In this document: positions 1 through 10,032 of the stretch, piece after piece
How positions within the stretch are numbered: the stretch's first letter is position 1
Layout of the letters: every line of letters begins with the position of its first letter
Source: CAVQBP01 sp964448105
Lineage (GTDB): Bacteria > Bacteroidota > Ignavibacteria > Ignavibacteriales > Ignavibacteriaceae
Direction of reading: 5' to 3'
DNA: 20,577 nucleotides
Assembly (NCBI GenBank): GCA_964448105.1
Contig: CAYUVK010000092.1
Location: forward strand, 1 to 20,577
Translations under genes and position numbers: made by a program
Notes under the pieces: model-generated
The model's database searches: none
What the model saw: only the letters and a program-made list of their open reading frames with translations
Told to the model about the DNA's origin: nothing

Positions 1-70
1 TAATAGTGATTTTTTTGTTTTTAAACTTCTAAATCAGAATTTAGATAAATACTAAATATTTCAAGAAATT

Positions 71-104
71 AAAAAGGTCTTTAGAAAATATCTAAAGACC
101 TTTT
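71..104 (-). terminator. Intrinsic terminator of the TonB receptor gene
   Basis: A perfect 14-bp inverted repeat (72-85 pairs with 91-104) encloses a 5-nt loop. On the minus strand the second arm runs into a run of five T. It starts 23 bp after the stop codon of the receptor gene. The stem is only moderately GC-rich, but the geometry is that of a rho-independent terminator. The same stem could stop plus-strand transcripts weakly. Confidence 0.8.
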
Positions 105-126
105 AATTTTAAGTTAACCCGCTAAC

Positions 127-3100
127 CTAAAAAGTATATCTTACACCTAACTGCATTCTCCATCTTGAACTGATGTTATCAGCAGTAAATGGGGTGTTAT
201 TAGCAGGTGCGGAAAAAGTATAAACATTTCTTCCTGTAGCAGCATCAGTTCCAGCCTTTCTTGCCATTATATAAGTGCTGAATACACTGCTGTCCCATCC
301 CCAATCACTATTAAATAGATTCATTAAATTGAGAATATCAAAATTTATAGTAAATCTATGTTCAGTTATAACCGGAATATCTTGAGAGATATGTAGATCA
401 ATATAATTGACCCATGGATTTCTGGATGCATTTCGTTCTGCAATTTGACCACGGTGTGAGCTTAAGTAGTCATTATTAGCAATGAAGTTGTCTAGTGCAT
501 CATACATTGCCTGGTTACGTGTAAATACACCACTTGAAACACTACCTAATTCAATATCATTATCGTCTTTTGGTATATAAAATAAGTCGTTCTGGTCGAA
601 ACCATCGTTATTTATATCGCTTCCATAAATAAATGAGAAAGGAGCACCGGATTGACCATTGTAAAATATTGAAATTGTTGTTGGTGCATTTTTAATAAAT
701 TCATTTGTGTATGTTAGAGATGCAAAAATGCGGCCGCGAATTTCATACTGTGATGTTGCAAGTACTGGGTTGTTAGGATCACCTGCGATGGGATTATATC
801 TCATTTGTGAACGAGCTTGTGATGAATTTACGCTATTTAAATCTTCAGCCCTTCCGTAAGTATATCCAGTATTAATAGAAAATCCCCTAGCTACATTTCT
901 TTGAAGTTGGAAAGTAAGGTTATATGAATAACCTTTACTAGTATTTTTAAGGTACATAACATCAAAGAAGTTATTGTTTTTGCTGTCAGTTCCACCATAT
1001 AACGGCCTGGTATCGTTAGGTCCATTTGCAGTTAAGGTTGCAGGATTATCATGATTCAAAATGTTCAATTTTTCATAAACAAAATCATTAACAGATTTTG
1101 AATATTGGAATTCGACTGTACCGGTAAAGTCATATGGTAATTGGCGATCAACGCCGATATCAAATCTTAAAATTTGAGGCATTTTTAAATTTGGATCACT
1201 CAAATCAATTTCGGCTGTTCGCGCAGCAGAGAAAGTTCCCGGATCGCCAGGACCTGGAATATTATTTGCATCTGGTGAAAATCGCAGGTCGGTTCCGCTT
1301 CCTCTAACCTCAAACTGTGTATTACCGGTATTTCCATATTGATTAGATATCCAAACATAAGCAGGCCTTCCGGTAAAAATTCCTAAACCACCTCTTAATT
1401 GAATTGTTTTATCATTATTAATATCCCAGTTAAAACCAACACGAGGTGCCCAAAGTATATTTCCACTCGGAGCTGAAGCAGTTGATATTCCCGGGAAATA
1501 ATAACTAACCGAATCATTCTGTAGAGGTTTGTCAGGGTAAGTAGGTATATCAACTCTTAATCCATAGGTTAATCTGAAGTTCGGCATAACCTGCCATTCA
1601 TCTTGAGCGTAAAACCCATATTGATTAACTGAGAATGCGGCAGCTCCGTCCCCTACTGAAGGAATTACTCTTTGATAAAAACCGACATTGCCTGCTTGAA
1701 GATCTGCTAAGCTATTGTATTGGTAATAACCACCGAAAGCTCTTAAAAATAAATTTGTAAAGGAGAAGAATTCATTATGAGTACCAACTGTGATTGTATG
1801 ATTTCCCACAAAGTAAGAGAAATTGTCGCTTAACTCAAAAATGTTTTGATCCAGTCTGTTTGCAGATGAATATCTATCTGTTCCCATATGATATTGTACG
1901 CCATTTTCATCAACTTCTACTTCCGGTAATAAAGTACTTTCCGGGCCTCTTTTATCCCGTATTGTAGTATATCCGAGTACTAATTCGTTAGCCATGTTAT
2001 TACCAAAAGTGCTATTCAGTTGAGCAACAAGATTATTCGTTTGATTTTTAAACTGGTAAAGATATGAATCAAAACTTAATGCAGTTGATGAAGATCTGTT
2101 TCCAAGTATATCATCAGTAGCATTTACAAAATTATAATGAAGATTTAATTTCTGATTTTCTGAAAGGTTAAAATCTACACGGGCGAAAATTTTATCGGTC
2201 GGTCTCTTTAGTGTAAATTCATCATAACCACCAGCATTAAATCCTCTGCTTGCTAAAATTGATTTAATTTGATTTGCAACAGATTCGATTCCTGCTGTTC
2301 CCGAAGACAATGACACGTTGGGTTCCGGTTCGTTTCGTCCTGTAATTTCACCGTTTACGAAGAAGAAAATTTTATCTCTCTGTATAGGACCGCCTAAACG
2401 AAAACCATATTGCCATTCTTTAAAATCACTAATAGGGTTATCTTTCCCTTCGTAATTTTTTCCTACCAAACTTTGATTTCTACCATATCCAAAAACCGAT
2501 CCGTGGAATTCATTAGTACCGCTTCTAGTAATAGCGTTTATTCCTCCACCGGTAAAACCGCCAAGTCGTACATCATAAGGAGCAATTACAACTTGAAATT
2601 CCTGGATAGCATCAAGGCTAATTGGATTTGTGCTTGCTTGACCTCCCGGGGTACCTGAAGAACCCAAACCAAATAGATCATTATACTGCGTACCATCAAT
2701 CTGAATGTTATTATATCTATTACTTCTACCTGCAGCCTGATAGTTCATTCCGGAAAACATAGGTGACATCTTTGCAAAATTTGCAAAACTTCTGCTGATT
2801 GTCGGAATTTCTTCAATTTGTTTTGTAGAAACATCTTGTGCTGATCCCGTTCGATTTTCATTAATAACAGCGCCTCGATTAGCTGAGACTGTAATACTTG
2901 AAAGTTCGATTGCAGTCTCAGAGAGCTTTACATTCAGAGTATATGCTTCACCAAGATGCAGCCTGTCTATCGTTAGCTTTTGTGTTTTATACCCAACATA
3001 CGAAACCGTTATTTCATAAGGTCCTCCAACTTTTACAGCGGTAAAATTGTAATTACCATTCGCACGTGTTGTTGTACCGTATTGGGTACCTGTAGGTTCA

Positions 3101-3261
3101 TGTACAGCGATTATACTTGCTGAAGGCAACGGCTCACCATTCTGGTCTGTAACAGTACCTTGAATAGCAGCTGTCGTTACTCCTTGAGCAAATATTGCAT
3201 TGGAGCTAAATATCAACCCAATTAAAAAAGAAATTAAAAGGCTAAGTATACCTTTCCGCAT
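127..3261 (-). CDS. Oar-like TonB-dependent outer-membrane receptor
   Basis: This 1044-residue protein is an outer-membrane beta-barrel that would import a ligand using TonB energy; the ligand cannot be told from sequence. Residues 1-26 form a signal peptide (basic start, hydrophobic core, ending NAIFAQ). Residues 32-115 are a carboxypeptidase-regulatory-like beta-sandwich (IQGTVTDQNGEPLPSASI, later YNFTAVKVGGPYEITVSYVG). A plug follows at roughly 135-250, with NNIQIDGTQYND near 184-195 and GGGINAITRSGTNEFHGS near 238-255. The rest is barrel, with an aromatic-rich C-terminus ending YTF. This order is that of Oar/OmpA-related TonB receptors of Myxococcus and Bacteroidota. No SusD partner is adjacent. 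The start is supported by a perfect AGGAGG (3266-3271) 4 nt upstream. The gene stands alone and ends in its own terminator. Confidence 0.93.
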   Translation of the reverse strand: MRKGILSLLISFLIGLIFSSNAIFAQGVTTAAIQGTVTDQNGEPLPSASIIAVHEPTGTQYGTTTRANGNYNFTAVKVGGPYEITVSYVGYKTQKLTIDRLHLGEAYTLNVKLSETAIELSSITVSANRGAVINENRTGSAQDVSTKQIEEIPTISRSFANFAKMSPMFSGMNYQAAGRSNRYNNIQIDGTQYNDLFGLGSSGTPGGQASTNPISLDAIQEFQVVIAPYDVRLGGFTGGGINAITRSGTNEFHGSVFGYGRNQSLVGKNYEGKDNPISDFKEWQYGFRLGGPIQRDKIFFFVNGEITGRNEPEPNVSLSSGTAGIESVANQIKSILASRGFNAGGYDEFTLKRPTDKIFARVDFNLSENQKLNLHYNFVNATDDILGNRSSSTALSFDSYLYQFKNQTNNLVAQLNSTFGNNMANELVLGYTTIRDKRGPESTLLPEVEVDENGVQYHMGTDRYSSANRLDQNIFELSDNFSYFVGNHTITVGTHNEFFSFTNLFLRAFGGYYQYNSLADLQAGNVGFYQRVIPSVGDGAAAFSVNQYGFYAQDEWQVMPNFRLTYGLRVDIPTYPDKPLQNDSVSYYFPGISTASAPSGNILWAPRVGFNWDINNDKTIQLRGGLGIFTGRPAYVWISNQYGNTGNTQFEVRGSGTDLRFSPDANNIPGPGDPGTFSAARTAEIDLSDPNLKMPQILRFDIGVDRQLPYDFTGTVEFQYSKSVNDFVYEKLNILNHDNPATLTANGPNDTRPLYGGTDSKNNNFFDVMYLKNTSKGYSYNLTFQLQRNVARGFSINTGYTYGRAEDLNSVNSSQARSQMRYNPIAGDPNNPVLATSQYEIRGRIFASLTYTNEFIKNAPTTISIFYNGQSGAPFSFIYGSDINNDGFDQNDLFYIPKDDNDIELGSVSSGVFTRNQAMYDALDNFIANNDYLSSHRGQIAERNASRNPWVNYIDLHISQDIPVITEHRFTINFDILNLMNLFNSDWGWDSSVFSTYIMARKAGTDAATGRNVYTFSAPANNTPFTADNISSRWRMQLGVRYTF

Positions 3262-3691
3262 AAAACCTCCTATTAATTATGTTAAAGGGAATAAAAAATA
3301 TTTTATTTAAGGGTTTGAATATATTTATGTTAAAATTTATGTATTTGAAGCTATTATTGGATGCAGTATTAAAGGGTTTATTTCCAACCCTCTGGTGAAT
3401 TAACACTGAAGCAGAAAAAACAAAAAGAATAAAAAGAAATCTAAATCTCATTAAAAAGTATAATTTAATCGATATTGATTTTTACCTCTTTATTAATAAA
3501 GATGACATTTTGTGCCATTTTATTTTTAGTATTTTTCGTTGTTATTTCTAGTTTTTAATATCAGAGGAGCAGAACATATTATTCCCCTCTCACTCTATTT
3601 TTTGATATTAAAGAAATAAAATTGATCCAAACACACAAGGCAAGATAATACAGATTAATGAAAAAAAAAATATTTTTGTATTAACTTTTTG
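3262..3691. other. Intergenic spacer upstream of the TonB receptor
   Basis: About 430 bp lie between lipA and the receptor gene. It contains the receptor's ribosome site (AGGAGG, 3266-3271), a compound inverted repeat at 3554-3612, and very AT-rich DNA. A TATACT hexamer on the minus strand at 3457-3462 could be a -10 box, but I found no convincing -35 or TAnnTTTG element. No strong terminator follows lipA: a 5-bp stem overlapping its stop (TTAAC loop GTTAA) is followed by T-rich DNA. A 69-codon open frame at 3242-3451 overlaps the receptor start and looks spurious. Confidence 0.5.
3554..3612. repeat. Compound inverted repeat between lipA and the receptor
   Basis: Two nested stems lie back to back. 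The outer stem is TTTAATATC (3554-3562) with GATATTAAA (3604-3612), a perfect 9 bp. The inner stem is AGAGGAG (3563-3569) with CCCCTCT (3584-3590), 7 bp with one wobble, enclosing a 14-nt loop. A 13-nt unpaired segment (3591-3603) sits on one side only. There is no T run after either side, so it is not a typical intrinsic terminator. It may be a structured leader of the receptor mRNA, a 3' end of the lipA transcript, or a protein-binding site. Confidence 0.45.
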
Positions 3692-4603
3692 TTAAAAAAG
3701 TGCTCTTGCATGTTTATCGGCGTGGTAAGAACTTCTTACTAAAGGAGATGACTCTACAATCTTAAATCCCATCTTTAAACCTTCTTCCTTATACAAATTA
3801 AATTCCCGTGGAGTAACGAATCTATCCACAGGGAGATGATTTTTTGTCGGCTGTAAATACTGTCCTATTGTAAGGATATCGCAGCCATGTTTAACGAGAT
3901 TAGACATTAGATTTAAAACTTCTTCGGGTTTTTCACCTATACCTACCATAATACCGCTTTTGGTTTTAAGGTATCTGTTTTTAAACCATTGAATCAATTT
4001 TAAACTTCTATCATATTTTGCTTGGGGTCTAACTACATGATACAATCTCGGGACAGTTTCTAAATTATGATTGAGTATATCCGGCGGATTTCTCATAATA
4101 ATATAAAAAGCTTCCTCTATTCCCCTAAAATCGGGTATTAAAATCTCAATTGTAGTCTCAGGCATTCCCTCTCTAATTAATCTAATTGTTTCTGCAAAAA
4201 TCGATGAACCGCCGTCCTTAAGTTCATCCCGGTTAACTGACGTTATAACTACATGTCTTAAATTTAATTCTCTAACTGAATCGGCAACTCTTCTAGGTTC
4301 GTCCAGATCAAGTTCGTTGGGCATACCGACTTTCACATTACAAAAGCCACAGCTTCTTGTACATGTGTCCCCCAAGATCATAAATGTAGCACTTCTATTA
4401 TTCCAGCATTCAGCCATATTGGGACATCGTGCTTCTTCACACACTGTATGAAGTTTTTGCCGCCGCATTAAATTTCGAACATCATTATAATTATCCCCGC
4501 TGGGAAGCTTTACCTTTAACCAGTCAGGTCTTTTTCCTAATTGTTGATGTTTACTTTCTGCTTCTTCTTTAAATAATTTCTGATATTGATTTATAACTGC
4601 CAT
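3692..4603 (-). CDS. lipA: Lipoyl synthase (radical SAM)
   Basis: Lipoyl synthase inserts two sulfur atoms into the octanoyl chain carried on a lipoyl domain, completing the cofactor. The 303-residue length is normal. Both iron-sulfur sites are visible: the auxiliary cluster cysteines C55, C60 and C66 (CEEARCPNMAEC) and the radical-SAM CxxxCxxC at C81, C85 and C88 (CTRSCGFC). The C-terminal RSSYHA (290-295) supplies the serine ligand of the auxiliary cluster. This pattern is diagnostic of LipA and not of other radical-SAM enzymes. It is the last gene of the lipoate/2-oxoacid dehydrogenase module, 160 bp after E2, and may have its own promoter because a terminator-like hairpin lies in that gap. 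No clear Shine-Dalgarno precedes the ATG. Confidence 0.97.
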   Translation of the reverse strand: MAVINQYQKLFKEEAESKHQQLGKRPDWLKVKLPSGDNYNDVRNLMRRQKLHTVCEEARCPNMAECWNNRSATFMILGDTCTRSCGFCNVKVGMPNELDLDEPRRVADSVRELNLRHVVITSVNRDELKDGGSSIFAETIRLIREGMPETTIEILIPDFRGIEEAFYIIMRNPPDILNHNLETVPRLYHVVRPQAKYDRSLKLIQWFKNRYLKTKSGIMVGIGEKPEEVLNLMSNLVKHGCDILTIGQYLQPTKNHLPVDRFVTPREFNLYKEEGLKMGFKIVESSPLVRSSYHADKHARALF

Positions 4604-4664
4604 AAAACTCTAACTTATTTTTTGGTTAAACAATTCAATTTTTAGTTCGAACAAGTTAAATTAT

Positions 4665-4704
4665 AATAAAAAGAGCATGTATGCATGATCTGCATGGTTG
4701 CATG
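4665..4704 (-). terminator. Possible terminator after E2, built from GCATG repeats
   Basis: Read on the minus strand, GCATG (4704-4700) can pair with CATGC (4679-4675), and an inner 5-bp stem ATGCA/TGCAT closes a GATCA loop. The second arm is followed by TCTTTTTATT (4674-4665). The stem is interrupted by small bulges. The plus strand shows the same DNA as four GCATG units at 4675, 4683, 4692 and 4700, spaced 8, 9 and 8 bp. It lies 60 bp after the E2 stop and would separate E2 from lipA. Confidence 0.45.
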
Positions 4705-4724
4705 CCCCTGCTTATTTACAATAA

Positions 4725-4762
4725 ACTTGAACTTGCTCATGCACTTGAACATGTACTTGAAC
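4725..4762. repeat. Three copies of ACTTGAAC after the E2 stop
   Basis: The octamer ACTTGAAC occurs at 4725-4732, 4743-4750 and 4755-4762, with CATG between copies (4738-4741 and 4750-4753). The last copy ends 2 bp before the E2 stop codon. Spacing is 18 then 12 bp, so it is not a regular microsatellite. Function unknown. Confidence 0.55.
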
Positions 4763-4763
4763 T

Positions 4764-6515
4764 CTAAACAACATTACCATCAAAATTCTCCAATATATCC
4801 TTTACATATTTTAAAAATCTCCCGCCAAGCATTCCATCAACTAACCTATGATCATGAGATAGTGTAAGTGCCATTGTAGGCTTTATTGCTATTGTATCCG
4901 CTCCATCGATTTCTACTACGACAGGTTTTTTAACTACCACACCAACACCTAAAATAGCAACTTCAGGCTGATTAATTATCGGCGTTCCGAAAATAGTTCC
5001 GAAAACGCCGTAATTCGTAATTGTAAAAGTCCCATTTGAAATTTCATCCGGAGATAATTTTTTACTTCTTGCCCTATCGGCCACATCATTAATTGCTTTT
5101 GCCAAACCAATAATATTTTTTTCATCCGCTCCTTTTATATTCGGAACAATTAACCCGGTTGGTTCAATTGCTACGGCAATTCCAAGATTAATAAATTTCT
5201 TCTTAATAATAATCGAACCTTCAATGCTTGAATTTACTAGGGGGAATTCCCTTAAAGCCTTTACCACTGCATGGGCAATAAAAGCCATATAAGTTAACTT
5301 AACATTTTCTTTCTTTAAATATTCTTCTTTATGCTGCTTTAAAAAGTTGTAGATTTTTGTGATATCAACTTCAAGCATTGCCGAAACATGTACGGATGTA
5401 TCACGGCTTCTAATCATATGCTGCATAATTTTCTGACGGATATTATCCATTTCAATTTTTTGAACTTCATTAGATGAATAACCCGGCTCCATCCGCGATA
5501 CAATTTCAGCAAAAGATTTTTCTAATTCTTTTGAACCTTTTTCTTTTACATCTTTTTTAGTTTTTAATTTTGATGTACCCCTGTTTTCAATATAATTAAG
5601 GATATCTTTTTTAGTAACCCTGCCTTCAAGCCCGCTTCCGTCAATCTTTTCAAGCTCTTCATATGAAACATTTTCTTTTTGAGCAATATTCATAACCAGC
5701 GGGGAATAAAATTTTGATGATCCTTTTTTCTCTTTTATTTCTTCTTCAAGTGATGATGCCTTAGCTTCGGTGAAATTTTCATGCACAGAAGCAGGTTCTT
5801 CTTTTTCTTTTATTTCCGGTATGCGGGATTTTTCTGATTTTCTTACATGTACTGTTGATTTACCATTACCGGAACTTATCTTGGCAACAATTGTCCCAAC
5901 CTCAACCGTTTCCTGCTCACCAACTAAAATTTCCGATACTACACCTTCGACCGGTGCAGGAACTTCAGTATCTACTTTGTCCGTACTTATTTCAAATAGA
6001 GTTTCATCCTTTTTAATTTTATCGCCGGTTTTTTTATGCCATTTAATTACTGTTCCTTCCATAACCGATTCACCCATTTTCGGCATAGTTACTTCTGTAA
6101 TTTCTCCTGACTCAACTTCTTCACTTTCTTCCGATTTCTCACCAGTTTCTTTTGATTCTGTTTTGGCAATTCTTTTTTCTTCGACTTTTTCTTCTTCCGG
6201 TTCTACTTTTTCTTTCTCCTGTTTTTTTAATTCTACATCTTTAGTTTCAGTTTTCTCTTCTTTTTTTTCAATTTTTGCTTCACCGTTGGATTCAATTACA
6301 GCAACCACAGAACCGACTTCAACTGTGTCACCTTCGTTTGCTTTTATTTCAACCAATACACCATCTGCAGGAGAAGGGATTTCAGTATCGACTTTATCTG
6401 TACTGATTTCGAAAATTATTTCATCTCTCTTAACTTTATCCCCCTTCTTTTTATGCCACTTAATTATGGTACCTTCGCTTACGCTTTCTCCCATTTTGGG
6501 CATTATTACGTCCAT
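4764..6515 (-). CDS. 2-oxoacid dehydrogenase E2, dihydrolipoyl acyltransferase
   Basis: The E2 core carries acyl groups on lipoyl arms from E1 and transfers them to CoA. The 583 residues hold two lipoyl domains (about 1-76 and 141-216), each with the attachment motif STDKVDTE at K41 and K180. A peripheral subunit-binding domain lies at about 268-306, and the catalytic acyltransferase domain at about 350-583, with active-site H556 and D560 in HDHRLVDG. The linkers at 78-138 and 219-266 are Lys/Glu-rich rather than the usual Ala/Pro type. Substrate is not proven, but the neighbouring E1 looks branched-chain-like. The start is set by AAGGAGTG (6521-6528), 5 nt upstream. It follows E1 by 85 bp. 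The 254-codon frame on the opposite strand (5770-6534) mirrors these repetitive linkers and is not a gene. Confidence 0.95.
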   Translation of the reverse strand: MDVIMPKMGESVSEGTIIKWHKKKGDKVKRDEIIFEISTDKVDTEIPSPADGVLVEIKANEGDTVEVGSVVAVIESNGEAKIEKKEEKTETKDVELKKQEKEKVEPEEEKVEEKRIAKTESKETGEKSEESEEVESGEITEVTMPKMGESVMEGTVIKWHKKTGDKIKKDETLFEISTDKVDTEVPAPVEGVVSEILVGEQETVEVGTIVAKISSGNGKSTVHVRKSEKSRIPEIKEKEEPASVHENFTEAKASSLEEEIKEKKGSSKFYSPLVMNIAQKENVSYEELEKIDGSGLEGRVTKKDILNYIENRGTSKLKTKKDVKEKGSKELEKSFAEIVSRMEPGYSSNEVQKIEMDNIRQKIMQHMIRSRDTSVHVSAMLEVDITKIYNFLKQHKEEYLKKENVKLTYMAFIAHAVVKALREFPLVNSSIEGSIIIKKKFINLGIAVAIEPTGLIVPNIKGADEKNIIGLAKAINDVADRARSKKLSPDEISNGTFTITNYGVFGTIFGTPIINQPEVAILGVGVVVKKPVVVEIDGADTIAIKPTMALTLSHDHRLVDGMLGGRFLKYVKDILENFDGNVV

Positions 6516-6600
6516 TGTAGCACTCCTTGCTTAGGCTATATATTCAATAAAAATTAACAATTAAAAATTTACCAGGTACAATTTCAGATTTATTTGTGAT

Positions 6601-8730
<2,130 letters not shown>

Positions 8731-8742
8731 AAACCTTTCATT

Positions 8743-9438
8743 TCAACTGCTAAATTCAGCGGTTAATAATTTTTCTTTTGGAAAAACTGAAAATTTATTA
8801 TAACCAAAAACTTCTTTAAAGTTTTTTAAAAGAATTTCTTTAACCTCACTAACAGGGACAGTTCGGGATAATTCTTTTTGTAATGAAGTTACTTCTTTAT
8901 CAACAATACCGCAAGGTATAATTCCTGTAAATAATGATAAATCCGTATTTACATTAAAAGCAAAACCATGCATTGTAATCCATCTGCTAATTTTTATACC
9001 AATCGCAGCAATTTTTCTATTCTCAACCCAAACACCTGTGTATTTAGGATCGCGCTTACAGCTTATTCCATAATAAACACATGTTTTAATAATAACCTCT
9101 TCTAAAGCTCTCAAGTATTTATGAGTATCATTTTGCCAGTCATTCAAATCTATAATCGGATAACCGACAATCTGGCCGGGTCCATGATATGTTATATCAC
9201 CGCCTCTATCAATATTATATACGGAAATTTTTTTGCTGTTCAAATATTCTTTCGGACTAATTAAATTTTTTTCATCAGCAACTTTTCCAAGCGTATATGT
9301 ATGAGGATGTTCCAACAAAAATATAATATCATCGATTTTCTTTTGATGCCTGAGTTCAAAAGTATGTTTTTGCAGATCCCAGGCTTCTTTATAGTCAATC
9401 AATCCTAAATCGCAGTATATTAAGTTACGCTTTGTCAT
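8743..9438 (-). CDS. lipB: Octanoyl-ACP:protein octanoyltransferase
   Basis: LipB moves an octanoyl group from acyl carrier protein to the lipoyl domain lysine, giving LipA its substrate. The 231-residue length is typical. The family signature RGGDITYHGPGQIVGYPI spans 78-95. The catalytic pair is K142 (in RKIAAIGI) and C176 (in IIPCGI). It lies directly upstream of E1, 12 bp apart, and the same module holds lipA and the E2 protein these enzymes modify. No Shine-Dalgarno is visible. The start codon context ATGAC belongs to the short repeat array that fills the upstream DNA, which may have displaced the original leader. The N-terminal sequence (YCDLGLIDYKEAW) matches the family, so the start is probably right. 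Confidence 0.96.
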   Translation of the reverse strand: MTKRNLIYCDLGLIDYKEAWDLQKHTFELRHQKKIDDIIFLLEHPHTYTLGKVADEKNLISPKEYLNSKKISVYNIDRGGDITYHGPGQIVGYPIIDLNDWQNDTHKYLRALEEVIIKTCVYYGISCKRDPKYTGVWVENRKIAAIGIKISRWITMHGFAFNVNTDLSLFTGIIPCGIVDKEVTSLQKELSRTVPVSEVKEILLKNFKEVFGYNKFSVFPKEKLLTAEFSS

Positions 9439-9497
9439 TGGTTATTCGGTGGTCATTCAATTGTCATTTAGTCATTCGATAGTTATTCTTTGTTATT
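9434..9497. repeat. GTYATT array, lipB-side flank of the S23 pseudogene
   Basis: Seven GTCATT or GTTATT units start at 9434, 9441, 9452, 9463, 9471, 9482 and 9492, with spacings of 7, 11, 11, 8, 11 and 10 bp. The inner units are GTCATTCAATT-like. The first unit contains the lipB start codon (minus strand ATGAC), and another overlaps the stop codon of the pseudogene. The units are in the opposite orientation to those in the matching array at 9951-9999. Confidence 0.8.
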
Positions 9498-9885
9498 TAA
9501 TTGAATTTTATCCCAAGAAGAATTCTTTTTTCCAATCGAATTAATATAATTGTTTAATTTTATGCCAATATTTCTGATCTCTTTATTAAAATTTTCAAAT
9601 TGTTCAATATTTATTAATTTTCTATTTGATGCCTTAGTTAACCATGTTTTAGTTTCATATAGAGAACCTCTCGAATAATAACAAAATTGTCTTTCTCTCT
9701 ATAGAAGAATCGGCCAAAACCTTCACTTAAATTTGCTGATATTGAATCAGCAGCTTTAACAAGTTGTTTACCAATTGTATCTTTTTCAAAATAATTCTAT
9801 TGAAATACTATACCCAAATCTCTTCTGCCATATCCATTGATAGCTGATAAATTTTCAATTCTTCCAATTCGATAATCCCCTCCTT
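9483..9885 (-). pseudogene. Broken S23-type four-helix-bundle gene
   Basis: Reading the minus strand in three frames gives one recognisable four-helix-bundle protein of the 23S rRNA intervening-sequence (S23) family. Frame one, from about 9867, reads LEELKIYQLSMDMAEEIW and meets TAG at 9810-9808. Frame two, from about 9793 to 9710, reads FEKDTIGKQLVKAAD then SISANLSEGFGR, the family's core motif. Frame three, from about 9698 to a TAA at 9485-9483, reads RQFCYYSRGSLYETKTWLTK and on to the C-terminus. There are thus at least two frameshifts, and a TAG at 9799-9797 where the family has Trp just before the YFEKDT segment. A strong AAGGAGGGGA ribosome site remains at 9876-9885, but the start codon is no longer clear. 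The family's function is unknown. It interrupts the lpd-lipB gap of a metabolic operon. Confidence 0.85.
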
Positions 9886-9950
9886 AAAATTATTATAAAA
9901 TTACATTTGAAGATTTCAAAATACAAAATCAATAATAATATATATAAATA

Positions 9951-9999
9951 AATGGCAATTGAATGACCACTAAATGACAATAGAATGACTATAAATTAC
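9951..9999. repeat. AATRRC array, lpd-side flank of the S23 pseudogene
   Basis: Units AATGGC, AATGAC (three copies) and AATTAC start at 9951, 9962, 9973, 9984 and 9994, spaced 11, 11, 11 and 10 bp. They are the reverse complement of the GTYATT units at 9434-9497, so the two arrays form an inverted pair about 450 bp apart around the pseudogene. The array ends 33 bp before the lpd stop codon. Confidence 0.8.
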
Positions 10000-10032
10000 T
10001 ACTGAATTTCAATCAGGTTAAAAGAACAATTA

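Noticed and set aside
28..45. Small hairpin TCTAAAT/ATTTAGA near the left edge
   Set aside because: Seven AT-rich pairs without a T tract on the relevant strand; the terminator at 71-104 already explains the end of the receptor gene.
3242..3451. 69-codon minus-strand frame with a signal-like N-terminus
   Set aside because: The first 17 residues are hydrophobic, but the rest is AT-rich low-complexity sequence, no ribosome site precedes it, and it overlaps the receptor's Shine-Dalgarno and start out of frame.
3500..3525. Possible sigma-54 promoter (TGGCAC on the minus strand)
   Set aside because: TGGCAC is followed by AAAATGTCATC, with no GC at the required spacing for the -12 element.
5770..6534. 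254-codon open frame on the plus strand
   Set aside because: It is antisense to the E2 lipoyl domains and charged linkers; its Ser/Thr/Phe-rich, repeated sequence is the mirror of those repeats. E2 is certain from its motifs.
9434..9999. The two repeat arrays as a CRISPR or phage attachment site
   Set aside because: Units are only 6-11 bp with no spacers of constant length, no cas or integrase gene is nearby, and the two arrays are inverted relative to each other.
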